From: Antedon bifida
Taxonomy: Eukaryota > Echinodermata > Crinoidea > Comatulida > Antedonidae
NCBI GenBank assembly: GCA_963402885.1
Contig: OY727100.1
Span: forward strand, 12,369,395 to 12,433,394
Direction: 5' to 3'
DNA length: 64,000 nt
In this document: piece after piece, positions 11,901 to 23,400 of the stretch
How the letters are laid out: each line of letters opens with the position of its first letter
Position numbering within the stretch: position 1 is the stretch's first letter
The notes under the pieces: model-generated
Databases searched by the model: none
Seen by the model: the letters and a program-made list of their open reading frames with translations, nothing else
What the model was told of the DNA's origin: nothing
Made by a program: the position numbers and the translations under genes

Positions 11901-14900
11901 ACATAGCGACGTTATTGGAGGCTCAATTTGTACTTCAAATAAGCAATTGTATGAATACATTGCTGAACTACAACGGCAGATGGGTAACATACAGGTAAGT
12001 TGCCGTTCAATTGTTTTGTGTCATGGCGCTGTATAACTCGTTCGTTAAGCTCTGTCTACACTACCAAACTAGTTTGACACAAACAGTGTGATGTGCCCAA
12101 ATATTGTAGGATATGACGCCATCGTGTTCATTATGGCCAGATCATTGCTGTTGTTGTCATATAATGTTTAATAGTGTAGGAAGAGTTTTACGCGTTATTT
12201 ATAGAACATTCTGTAATGTATACCGGTATTAATGCAAATTTGGTATCTATAGTGTCCACAGCTGGTATCAGAATATGTAAGTAGGCCTACTTGTTAGGAT
12301 GCCATCATAGGAGGTAAATTCGGAATGAAACTAATTTGTCGTTTTGTACTCGTACTGAAATCACAGAAAGGGTTTATTATAATATGTACCTTACTTAGCA
12401 CTTACTATGTTTAATAGTTTGACATTTAACAAGTTGGCATGTGTCTAAATAAATTATTAAAAAATAAAAATAATAAATACTTATTTTATTTTTGTTAAAG
12501 TCTCCGTTCGATGCTTTCCTGATGCTACGAGGAATTCGAACACTTCCTTTGAGAATGGTGAAACACAGCCAGAATGCACTGACGATAGCACAGTACCTGG
12601 AACAACATCCGAAGGTATGTACTCGGGTATGGCAATGGAGAAACGAAACACAACGAGAATGCACTGGTGATAGCCCAGTATCTGGAACAACATCCGAAGG
12701 TAAGTACTCGGGTATGGCAATGGAGAAACGAAAAACACCGAGAATGCACTGGCGATAGCCCAGTATCTGGAACAACATCCGAAGGTAAGTACTCGGGTAT
12801 GACAATGGGGAAACACAGCTAGAATGCACTGGCGATAGTCCAGTATCTGGAACAACATCCGAAGGTAAGTACTCGGGTATGGCAATGGAGAAACGAAACA
12901 CAACGAGAATGCACTGGCGATAGCCCAGTATCTGGAACAACATCCGCCGAAGGTAAGTACTCGGGTATGGCAATGGAGAAACGAAACACAACGAGAATGC
13001 ACTGGCGATAACCCAGTATCTGGAACAACATCCGAAGGTAAGTAGTCGGGTATGACTATGAGGAAACACAGCCACTGACCAGTACGCCAAGGATGGTGAA
13101 ACACAATTAATAACCAATAGGCCTACTGACCAATACATACTGCGCTGAGAATGATCAGACACAATCAATGACCAATGCTGACCAATACATAGGCCTACTG
13201 CATTAATAATGATCAGACACAATCAATGACCAATGCTGACCAATACATACTGCATTGAGACTGGTGAAACGCACTAAATAATTGACCTGCACTAGGCTGA
13301 GAATTATGAGACATAGTCAATTACTAATACATACTGCGCAGTGAGGATTGTGAAACACAGTTTAGACCTTCATTACGCTGAGAATGGTGATGATGAAAAG
13401 ACAGAATGCACTGGTGATGAACCAGTATCTGGATATCAAGATACGAACAGTACTGCATTAACAAAACAGACGCATTGTCCAGACAGATATGGCACCACGA
13501 GAAAAAAAAGATACCTATGAACACGGGCAGTGTACACTGGGCCTACGGTTTATAATCCTCATCCAAGAAGAAAGTCAGCCTCGAGTACCCATGCTGATAT
13601 TGTTGACTTTTTAGTTACGGTAAACAGCGTTCTGCCTTGACCGCTCGGCCATTTTACTTTTAACACAACACATTTAATCATTTTTTAAAAGAAAAGATAC
13701 ACAACCAATGTTACAAAAATAGGCACTCATGGAACAGTGTTAGCAGGGTAGAATCTTTACCGGTAACAAAGATACATTGGCGCCATTTTTTAATAAAAGT
13801 TATAAAATATACAGTATAAATGGTAAACCCGAAGCTTCAATGCACGGTCATTTTGGTAATTCTGCGCATTGAAATGAATTATTGTCTAATGCATTGTTAT
13901 TACAGATTAATCGGGTTTTCTACCCAGGCCTTGCTTCACATCCACAACATGAGATCGCAAAAAAACAGATGTCAGATTTCAGTGGTATGGTAGTTTTTGA
14001 TGTGGCGGGAGGATTGGAAGCTGGCAAAACGTTGGTAGCGGTAATGCAGTTTTTTTCAATATTATGCTTGTTTGGACATTACGGGTACTTTCTAATCTGG
14101 CGTAAACTGTCAATATGTTCATGAAACGTGCAACTTCCTCAAGGCCTTACACGGACGAGCGGTAATATAGAATAGAAATGTTATTCCTTAAGACCATTTA
14201 CACACAACGCGGCTTCAGCTCAGGATACTAATACAGATTCTACGTGGGACAAGCTACGCGGTTTTACGCTTACTGTTACTGCTCGTCTGTGTAAATTGGC
14301 CTATAACCGCACCAACATTTTAAAAATAAAAATTATTATACCAATAATTATGTTTTATTGTTGTGTCTCTAGAACGTGAAGCTAATCGTTTTGGCCGTGT
14401 CATTAGGAGGCCATGAGAGTCTGATTGAACACTCGGCATCGATGACGCATGGTGAGGAAATAATGTCGAAAAAAGAACGAGAGGACGGCGGGATTACGGA
14501 TGGCATGATACGCCTCAGGTAAATAGATTTCGGGATAAAGTGGATGTATTGTAGTGCACAGTGTCAAAACTGTCTCTTTGTAAAGCGTGGTTCCTACTAG
14601 AACGCAACACTGCGACGTACTGACGCTGCCGATGACACGCTGCCGATGTGACCCTTAGGGGAGAAGAATGTTGTTGAAAAGGTGTAACATCTAAGTCCAC
14701 AGCACTCTGATCTTCATGAAATAGCGCTATATAAATGTCGCATTACATTACAAACAAGACAATACTTCGTCATCATAAGCCCAACTACATATGTTAATAA
14801 TAATCATTCCGATTGATATAGATATTATTATTTTTTCTTATTTCAGTGTTGGACTTGAGAATGCGAGCGACTTGATTAAGGATCTTGAACAAGCTCTAGC

Positions 14901-14910
14901 AAAAATGTAG
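8903..14910 (+). CDS. Cys/Met metabolism PLP-dependent enzyme (cystathionine gamma-synthase family)
   Basis: Nine exons (8903-9136, 9721-9879, 10560-10694, 11441-11616, 11883-11994, 12501-12614, 13906-14040, 14373-14518, 14847-14910) keep phase and give about 424 aa, the usual family length. Family landmarks appear in order: the PLP-phosphate site [16 protein letters not shown], the DPLYSGT tyrosine, ETPTNPT, the PLP-nitrogen aspartate in VDATFASP, the Schiff-base lysine in [12 protein letters not shown], the [10 protein letters not shown] arginine, [31 protein letters not shown] and DGMIRLSVGLE. All key residues are intact, so an active cytosolic lyase is expected (cystathionine or methionine gamma-lyase type). 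Substrate choice cannot be decided from sequence alone. The usual YGRFGNPT appears as YGRLANHS, a departure worth noting. The start ATG follows an acceptor-like CAG at 8893, so a 5' non-coding exon is possible. An AATAAA lies at about 15123. Confidence 0.9.
9453..9594. repeat. MITE family A copy
   Basis: Starts AGATTGGTTCCCACTAGG, ends CTAGTGTGAATCACGC, with internal ttgaccaatcata. It lies in intron 1 of the PLP-enzyme gene. Confidence 0.75.
10012..10086. mobile_element. 75-bp insertion with 11-bp target duplication
   Basis: ATGCCATTTTA occurs at 10001-10011 and again at 10087-10097, flanking a 75-bp segment. Removing one copy and the segment restores the MITE family C consensus. The segment's first 60 bp recur with few changes at 43371-43435. 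Confidence 0.65.
11304..11345 (+). repeat. tRNA-like A-box fragment
   Basis: CCGTGGCTGAATGGATAGA matches a tRNA D-arm/A box. No B box was found downstream. Probably a SINE relic in intron 3 of the PLP-enzyme gene. Confidence 0.3.
12048..12187. repeat. MITE family B copy
   Basis: AGCTCTGTCTACAC start, flanked by TTA on both sides, with a degenerate interior. Intron 5 of the PLP-enzyme gene. Confidence 0.75.
12554..13060 (+). repeat. Tandem array of an exon 3' end plus its 5' splice site (about 85-bp unit, six copies)
   Basis: The string GGAACAACATCCGAAGGTA starts at 12599, 12684, 12769, 12849, 12934 (with a 3-nt insertion) and 13022. The spacing is 85, 85, 80, 85 and 88 bp. The first copy is the true end of exon 6 (donor GTATGT at 12615); the later copies carry the stronger donor GTAAGT. 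More decayed units continue to about 13450. Confidence 0.9.
14141..14302. repeat. MITE family D copy
   Basis: Ends AAGGCCTTACACGGACGAGC and GCTCGTCTGTGTAAATTGGC, with internal 'acagattctacgtggga'. The second copy is at 55891-56081. It lies in an intron of the PLP-enzyme gene. Confidence 0.75.
14584..14755. repeat. Composite of MITE family A end and SINE-like 3' part
   Basis: Begins AGCGTGGTTCCTACTAGAAC (family A end) and then shows 'gagaagaatgttgttgaaaa' and 'tgtaacatctaagtc', which recur inverted at 22855-22900. It ends with 'atagcgctatataaatg', typical of SINE tails. Confidence 0.45.
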
Positions 14911-15269
14911 TTTTGTTATCTAGCCGTAACTTTCTTTACAAAATATCTTTCGATATTCGTAGCATGTTCGAATGGAATTATTACTGTATTAGTTATTGTT
15001 GGAAAATAACCAAACGTTACCATGGAGGTAAAAAAAGATAAACATTTAAAAAATAAGTAAGCATTACCTTATATAAGGATCACTTATTTATTTAAAAATA
15101 GATACAATTAAGTATTTGTTATAATAAATTGAGTACTAACAACTTATTGTGATATATTTCACTTAATTATGTTTCAGACGATATAGTTAATTGTAAAATT
15201 GAAACATTAAACGGCTAAGTATGATAACATAACATATTGTTCCCAGTTATTGTATTTTGTGTCTTTTAT

Positions 15270-15410
15270 GTGTAAACTGACTTTGGGGTTGTTGGGTCAA
15301 CCGGCTCAGCTACGATTAAGTTCACCCTGGTCTCCTCAATTTCATTTTTTGTTATGTATATACTGAAATATACCGAATAAATAATGAAATGAAATTGATA
15401 TTAGCGTTAA
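15270..15410 (+). repeat. Probable LINE 3' tail
   Basis: A short GC-richer 3' UTR-like segment, AATAAATA and a (ATGAA)n tail at 15376-15395, comparable in layout to the tails near 1590 and 16500. Confidence 0.35.
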
Positions 15411-16079
15411 CAAGGAAAATTACAATTGTACTAAAGGCAATGTAAAAACAGGATATTGGGAGCTGGCATGGGGAGGGGTTTGTTTTGGTTATTAGCAAAT
15501 ACATACAATGTTGTATTTGAATTGAAAACTTTTTTCCCACAAATCAATGGTAAACACAGATAATCGCTACACAAAAAACTCTTTATTCGCGCAAACGCAC
15601 AGCATTCACGTACGCCAAAATATGAGCGCGAACGAAAAGATGACGCATGCTATCCTATGACCTGAAGACGTTTGAATTGTGCTGAATTGTGTCTATAGTG
15701 CAGCATAGGTTAGACTATAAGACCCACTTGTATGACATAACGTCATGAAAATGAAACTTGAACATTACAATTTAGGAACATTTGGAAGCATCAACGACCA
15801 TTCATGCATGTGCGAAATAGATGAAAATCCTACTTCTAAATTCGATTGGCCACGTAGGCCTATAATGACGTCACAACACCTGATTGGCAAAAAGTGTATG
15901 AAATCATATCTAATTCAATCGTTTCCATGTTTTAAATGTGAGAGTAACCGTTTAAGGTGCGGGTATCTTTTGACAGTATACCGTACGGTAAGGCAATGTG
16001 AAAACAACGAATTCCAGAAAATTTTTAACATGCCCAGCATCGTCACTCTACGAGATTTCAAGCAAGGGGAAATCTTGCC

Positions 16080-16520
16080 ATTCCAAAATACAAAAGTAAT
16101 GTTGGTCAATTTTCTGTCCGATATTCTGGTGCTAATTCATGGAACGAGATACCAGAAAATATTAAACATGACTCTAAAATTATATTTAAACGGAAATTAA
16201 AGCAATTCTTACTTTAGTTATACAATTATTTATTTATCTTATTTATGAAAAAGTGTAGTAATATTTAAATTTTAAAATATATAAATGGGATTGTTTTAAC
16301 TTATTAAGTTTTTATTTTTAGGGCTGTGTTAATGAAATTATTGACCATAGTTGTAAACATTTAACTAGTTAAGTATAATTTATGTAAAAGGGGCTGGACT
16401 TGATTAGTGTTTACACTATTTTCTAGCTCCTTCCTTATGTTTTAAAATGTAATATTATTTATCATTGTAAAACAAAATATTATTTGGAAAATAAAGTTGA
16501 AGTTGAAATATAACTTGAAA
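16080..16520 (+). mobile_element. 3' remnant of a LINE
   Basis: In one frame 16130-16205 encodes NSWNEIPENIKHDSK followed by KRKLKQFLL and a stop, the classic C-terminal end of LINE reverse transcriptases. A 3' UTR with a stem-loop around 16395-16435 follows, then AATAAAG and the tail (TTGAAG)n at 16493-16510. The 151-codon open frame over 15745-16200 only partly overlaps this and is not a gene. Confidence 0.6.
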
Positions 16521-16539
16521 ATAATAATTTACGAAGAAT

Positions 16540-16615
16540 ATGTCAGTCGGTTGGTCGGTAAACACTAACACAAATTTGAGCACGCGACTGCAGCCATGTA
16601 TATGGCCTTGTTAAT
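16540..16615. repeat. Dispersed repeat 'tcggttggtcggtaaac'
   Basis: The block with gcgactgcagccatgtatat recurs at 40690-40765 with few changes. A related GGACCGACCGAC region is inverted at 42205-42270. Confidence 0.7.
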
Positions 16616-17703
16616 CGTATAATTACAATAATACTTTTTACTGTCGATTTAAATATAAACACAAACTGTATGCTAAACAACTTCGCTATGCAAACGTTCA
16701 AACAATAATCCACCATAAATAGCAAATGTATGTTGTTAAGGCGAGTTCTTTACACGGTTGTTGGGTTATCAAATATGCACTGGGCATTTCTTAAAAGTAA
16801 ATATTATTAACACTATTGTGTAAAACCTTGAAAAAACTGTCAATGAAAATAAGAAGAACAAAACATGAATCTCAATACGCAGGCATGTGAAAGAGTTGCG
16901 GTTGCTGGGCTAGCCCCAGTGGTTATAGAAAACAAATTTAAACAGAATTAGCATTCAAATAACTAGATAAGACTGAAAACACTTCCACGAACAATCACTG
17001 CGCATGATTGTGATCTGAAGACATTTTGCTGGATTTAAACCCGTTTAATAATGACATTCATTCGGGACACGTGATAGAAGATGGGAATTAATTAGGCACA
17101 TATATTACAAATGTATAGGTATATCATGTAGTGTTTGTGATGGAGATCATGATATGAACAAACCCGAATACCGCGTGAACGGTAGAGTATCAATGCCTAG
17201 TTGGAACAGAAAGAAGTCATTTTCAAATCGTGGTCAGATCTATGGATTTATGCAAGCAGATAAAGTTGTTGTAGAGCTGTAACAAAACATATATTTATAC
17301 AACTTGGAAATACAGTTTAAAACATCTACAGTGATTTACTGTTACTTGCGTCGAAGTCGAAGTTAAATAATAAAGACATAGGAAGAAGAAAAAAAGAATC
17401 CGGATAATATGAACATTTGAAAATATCACCTAATTATTTAGCGCAGATGACCAAGCGGTCAATTTGTTTTAAATTACGATTAAATTGTATTTATTTGTGT
17501 CCGTGAACCTTTGAACAATATTTGTGTACTGTATTTATCTTTGAGGGATATTTAACTACCATCAGATATAGACCTAATAAGTTGTAGATCGTAGTAATAA
17601 TAGTAATACTTAACAAGCGCTTAACCAAATGGATACTTAGAAATAATATGTCATGCCAGGATAATGATATTTTAATCACGTTTTAATACTAATCGGGTTT
17701 ACA

Positions 17704-19244
17704 ATGGCAGCCGAAAGAAAACGGCCATGGCAAACGGCTAGAGTAGCCACATTGGTATCCAAGAAACATTCGCAGAAAAAGTTAAACCACCAGGGCTCTG
17801 TTCTACCTGGGATACCTCGAAAGATAGAAGACAACTTTACACAGCCTAGGCCTGAACAACTGTTACCAGTACACGTTGTGCGATCTCTCTACGAACTTTC
17901 TGGTGTGATGTTGGACGGAAAGATAATGTCTTTTGCCAAGTTTGAAGGCAAGATGGTGTTATTAACAAATATTGCAAGTGCTGATAAACACTGTGTACGT
18001 GAACTAAATCAGGTAAATCATAGTTTACACAATATTAATATTGCGTGCACGATTTTAAATAACACTGTATTTCCACACGAATTCATAAATAACTGTTCAT
18101 GCCAAAAATGTTGCATACCAATTATTATGTTATAGGTAGGCCTATTGATTAATTTGTGAATATACGTACTTATACTACTAGGTTCAACCATGAAGTAATG
18201 TCTTTTAAAAATGTATTGACTCAACCGATCCCCCCCTCCCCACCCAAAATATGAAACAAAACAATTTAAAGAATAAAATGAAAGTTTGAATAGGTCATAT
18301 TGTGGTTTTAGTTATTCACTTTCACTTAGGCCTATAACAAATTAACAGAAGTAATTTTTTTTTAAAGACTAAACCGAACATTTAACAATAAACTATTATG
18401 TTAAATTAAAATGGCTTATTAAATTATAATATAAAAAAATATCAGGCGACATGTATCTTTAATTGTTTGTTCTAGTCTTACTGTTCCTTAATCGCTACTG
18501 TACTATTGGTTCTCAACAGCCCATAGCTCCCTTTAATTGTTTGTTCTAGTCTTACTGTTCCTTAATCGCTACTGTACTATTGGTTCTCAACAGCCCATAG
18601 CTCCCTTTAATTGTTTGTTCTAGTCTTACTGTTCCTTAATCGCTACTGTACTATTGGTTCTCAACAGCCCATAGCTCCCTTTTACAGTAACAAAAACAAA
18701 GTTTGCAATTATACATGAAATCTGATCATTATTTTTTGTTTTGTTGTAGCTTAATGAATTAGCTACCATGTATGGTAGTCGCGGTTTGACTATTCTGGCT
18801 TTTCCATGCAACCAATTCGGACACAATGAACCATATGAGAATGACGAGATCTTGAAGTGTCTTCAGTACGTCAGGCCCGGATGCAACTTCATTCCAAAAT
18901 TCCAAGTAATGGCAAAATGTGACGTCAACGGAGGATTTGCAGACCCTATATTCGAATTTCTAAAACATCGTATGCCAGTCACTAGCGATAATTCGGAGAA
19001 TCTCTTTCGAGAAAATCAAAATGACGTCACGTGGTCACCACTAAACAAATCTGACATTATGTGGAACTTTGAGAAGTTTTTAGTTGGACCGGATGGACTC
19101 CCAGTAAGGAGGTACACAGTTAGAACGAGAGCATCTGCCCTTGGCTATGACATAGAACTTCAAATTAAGCGAATAGCGAAAATGAAGATTGAAGGAAACA
19201 AGTTCTTTCACTATGAACCTCAAGACAAATCATATAAAGACTGA
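17704..19244 (+). CDS. Glutathione peroxidase homologue lacking the peroxidatic Sec/Cys
   Basis: Two exons (17704-18012 and 18750-19244) give 267 aa. Residues 61-245 align without gaps over the active site to GPX1/3-type peroxidases: LYELSG, then NIASADKHCVRELNQLNEL, FPCNQFGHNEP, VRPG, DVNGGFADPIFEFLK, TWSPLNKSDIMWNFEKFLVG and PVRRY. The Gln (125), Trp (208) and Asn (209) of the catalytic tetrad are present. The position that is Sec or Cys in active enzymes is Asp94 (GAT, not TGA), with a cysteine three residues later (Cys97). An N-terminal extension of about 60 mostly basic residues precedes the domain, without a clear signal peptide. It is therefore probably a pseudoperoxidase, or an enzyme using Cys97; the role is unknown. 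A 74-bp triplication fills the end of its intron. Short tandem repeats follow the stop (19255-19410). Confidence 0.88.
18458..18679. repeat. 74-bp tandem repeat, three copies
   Basis: Units start at 18458, 18532 and 18606 and appear identical, each beginning TTTAATTGTTTGTTCTAG. It lies in the GPX intron, ending 70 bp before the acceptor at 18750. Confidence 0.95.
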
Positions 19245-19254
19245 GTAGTTATAA

Positions 19255-19410
19255 AACGAACCAATAGGAGATCCGGTTATATACAGATTGGGTACTCAAT
19301 TGTTAAATGAACCAATAGGAGATCTGGTTATATAAAGATTAAGCAGTTGATTGTAAAACTTGTTATACAAAGATTGGGTACTCGAAAAAATGAACCAATA
19401 GAAGATCTGT
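19255..19410. repeat. Degenerate tandem duplication downstream of GPX
   Basis: The motif 'aaccaataggagatc' plus 'ggttatata' and 'agattgggtactc' is repeated about three times at roughly 60-bp spacing in the presumed 3' UTR. Confidence 0.75.
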
Positions 19411-20208
19411 TTAAATTGAAAGTAAAATTACTTCATTCACACTGTAGTGCTGTGTGCATCTTCTCATAAAATACCTCAGATTGTACAACAAAACTTAAAT
19501 ATATATGGTACATAGTTAAATAATATGTCCGACAGCAACATACAAAATCTTTAATTATATTTAAAAAAAACAAATAGTTTGTTTAGCTTTTCGACTGATG
19601 TTAATTGTTGTTTTTCTTTCTTAAAAGACTATAAATAAATGTTCTTTTTGATTTTGTAAAAAAAAGTTTATCAAAACAGTATGCCTTTTTACATTTTGCT
19701 ATTTTTAATTTTACTTTCTAGTTTTTTTTATCTTCAGAATAACCGCTTGTATTATTGGTGCATTGTTTCTATAGTAGTAGCAGAAGTAACACAATTTTTT
19801 TTCTCTGTAGTTGAGATGAAAAAACACCACTTTTCTGTAAATTCTCCGTATAATTTAACATTTTCCCTTAATGTGACGAAGGTGCTAAGCTATTTTTAGC
19901 TTTTAGAAAAAAAATGTAAAAACTCATTGCATGTGTAGATGATCACTGCATATACGCTTCAATTAAGTCGCATAAAATAAAAACAGCAGCATTTTCTCGG
20001 TTCTGTACCAAAATATTTTGCACGACTCTAAATGACCTGTGAAAACTAATGTATATACTGTACCTTAATTGCCGCGAACCATGGTTACATTACAATTTTT
20101 AGAAATGTTTTCAGGATTTTGGTATATTTTTACATACATTTCACGCAACAAGGGACATTATTAGACTACTACAGCCAGTTCATGTCCAAATTCAGTGCAT
20201 CATATTTG

Positions 20209-20406
20209 CAGTGGCTTAACGCAGAGGCCAGAGATCCCGGTTTAGGACCGCTAAGTGGCCCTCAAACGTTGGAGGCCTTGGGTGTTTTTAGCCATTTTCT
20301 ACATATTTTAATCCATGTTTTTTCCTCTGGGCACTGCTCAGGGGCCTCTATAAGCGCTGGGGCCCCTGGGTTTAGCCTGTGAGCGCTCATAGCCATTACG
20401 CCACTG
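20209..20406. repeat. hAT-like small element
   Basis: Starts CAGTGGCTTAACGC and ends ATTACGCCACTG (imperfect inverted repeats), with an approximate 8-bp flank repeat (CATATTTG / GATATTTA). Its right-end sequence 'catagccattacgccactgg' recurs at 53440-53466 and 52321-52343. Confidence 0.5.
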
Positions 20407-20464
20407 GATATTTAGTGTCACATGTGCTGTAAAAATTATAAATCATTTACTCTGCAAATATTTC

Positions 20465-23400
20465 TTAGAATCTGTTGACAAGTTCCAATAATCTCTGTCG
20501 TTCTGCATCTCCATGTTCCTTGCTTTTTGCATCTCCAATATTACCAGCATACTCTGTCAAAAAGTTAAACACAGTGGAAAATATTACTTTTAAAGCCCTG
20601 TTCACATTGAACTTTAAAGAAACATGGTGGAAAATATCACACTGAACTTGAAAAAAAAAACAGTGGAAAATATTACTTAAAGCCATGTTCACACTGAATT
20701 TTAAAAAAGCAGTGGCAAATATTACTTAAAGCCCTGTTCACACTGAACTTGATAAAACAAAAAAAATTTAGGTAACTTTACTATACTTATACAAGGCCAT
20801 CAGTAAATTTGTTCTCACTTGGATAATTTTATCCAGTTAGTTTTACCAAAATGTAACTTGAAGCGCATGGTGAAGGTCATGGGTTCCTGTGTGTAACCAA
20901 TCAGAAGTCATGAATCTTTGACTCGTGCGAATATATGGAACACAGGCTTAAAGGTGAAAAATGCTTTAGCGACGCATTTTCCACAATGCACATGGGCATA
21001 TACAACACTTGAAAAACATACCTCGAACAACATTTCTTACAGCCGTGATTGAACCCTTATGCATGTTGAGTAATTGTAAAATACGTTGTTTAATTGTTGA
21101 CACACCGGATGAACACGATAATTCCAGCATTATATAATCAATAAGTTGCAGTGTGAATAACCCAGCATCCAATCGCCGTAAGTAATATTCATCCTCTTGA
21201 TCATCGTCTATTATATCACCACCTTGCAGTCGTGCCTGGACAGGTGTTAAAATAACAGTGTTTAATATCCTATTGTAAATCACACATGTAATTGGCATTT
21301 CACACGTGCCAAGTCTTAGCAACACTGTTTACATATACTGTCCAGTCAAGCACTCAAAATAGCACAAATGCTTGGTTGGTTTTGATATAATATTCTTGAT
21401 CTAATTCGAAAACAAAATTGTTATGTATATATATTCATTTTCTTTCCGATTTCATTCTTATACCATCCAAAATTTATAAATACATAAACACATTTTGTAT
21501 ATTATATATTATTTTTTTATTTATTTATATATATAAACAGGCACAAACATGAATTTTTAACTGCCCGGTGATATACTGAAATTTAATTAATTACTTTGAA
21601 ATGATAAAAATGAGGAAATCTGTGTGAATGAGAAAAAGTCGCCCAACTGAGATTTGAACCCGGAAATTTATATTTTCCTTTTTTTTAAATGGCGGCCATG
21701 ACTTAACGATTGGTTTCAATCTTATTTTGGTGACCTACCACACACTGTATAATCTTTGTAGTATATTTCTATTGGTTTAACTATTCAATATTATTTGTAT
21801 ACAATGTATGGTAAAGTAAAACAAACAAACCTGTATTAATTACCCTTCTTTACAGAAATTAACAAAACCAATGTTGATATTTTATATTGTTTTAATACAA
21901 TTATACATGCAGTATTTACCCTAATAGATGAATTTTCTTGTATAATAGAAACAATGAATTACAAGAATAGAATGACCTAAATATTATTATTATTTATTCT
22001 TTAAACTGGGACGAAATTGTTCTCCCAGAGGTCCTATTGATATAGGTATATGATATCAGATCAGCACAACAGGAGACGATCCTCATATCTTTTTTTAATA
22101 GTTTACTTTATTGAGCACATGAGCAAAGTATATACACAGGACCAACATCTTTGCAGATGAGAACCACTGTTTCAACATGGTAAGGCCGTAATAATAAATG
22201 ATTGAATATATGCACATACCTGTTTTTCTTTCTCGATCCTGTCATCAACATTCTGTACTCTTGTTAAGTATTTAAAGTGCAACTCCATTAGTCTATCCAC
22301 TTTTGCATGATCATTTTCCACAAATTTATTGATAACTCGAAGTTTATTTGCCGCTGTGCAATGTTTTAACATTGAAGCAATAATTGAACCAACATGCTCT
22401 GTCAAAATAAGAATATTATAGAGATGGTTATTAAATACTACAGTATACAAATACTCGCCTTGCCAAGATAGGAACTTGTAACAGTCCTTTGATCTTAGGA
22501 TTGGATTCTACAAATTTTGACTACTTGCGGTTTTACAGTACCAATTACATTATTTTTTGGTTTTGTGGCATGGAAATGATCATGTCGCAACCACTTCTTA
22601 CCTTCATGGTCGTCTTCACTTATGCCACCTTTCTTGTGTTTTTTGTGTGTTTTCATAAACAATGGGAAGACACTACGCAGGCCTAAGATCTCAACAAATT
22701 TGTTACAATTCTCTGCTCCCTCGTCACCCGTCATAGCATGATCTAAAACCTTCAGGGCACTAAAACGTGACAATTTCTTCTCTCTGTAAACAAAAATAAA
22801 TGTTTTGATGAAATTTTATATCGCGCCATATCCGCAACAACATTCATGGCACTGTTGACTTAGATGTTACATCTTTTCAACAACATTCTTCTCCTCTAAG
22901 GGTTGTGTCACCTGCTGCCAACTATGGGCGCCATTGCATCTGTTGACGACAGTGGCTGTGTGAGCTAATACACCCCCTACTTGTCTCAAAAGATGTACTA
23001 GGTTCTTTAAAGTGCATACATGCATTATTGCGTACACTGGGCCCACAATTTATAGCCCTTATCCGAGAAAATAAAGATAAAATGTAGAGTTATTTTAATT
23101 TTAACGGACTGACAAACATCTACTTCAATTTCCTTACTATGGTTAGATTTGAAGTCAGTATAACAAGGTAGAATGATAAACTCCTTAAATTTGTAATCAT
23201 ATTATTAAAAGATAAAAACAGTATTTTAATAACACAGGGTTGTTTTTTTTGTTGACATAGTCAAGGACTGCTAACAGTGGAACGATAATGTTCACCTAAA
23301 TGGTGAAATATTCTAATTCAAAGTATTTAAATCTAAATAAAGACTGAGAAATAAAACCTTGTAAACTATTTTGAAATGAGAACAAGTGATAAACATATTA

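Noticed and set aside
12395-13222. 275-codon minus-strand open frame with repeated PYPSTYLR-type peptides
   Set aside because: It is the antisense reading of the 85-bp exon-end array in the PLP-enzyme gene; the repetition explains the openness.
15745-16200. 151-codon plus-strand open frame
   Set aside because: No start context or family; its 3' part overlaps a LINE reverse-transcriptase end in another frame.
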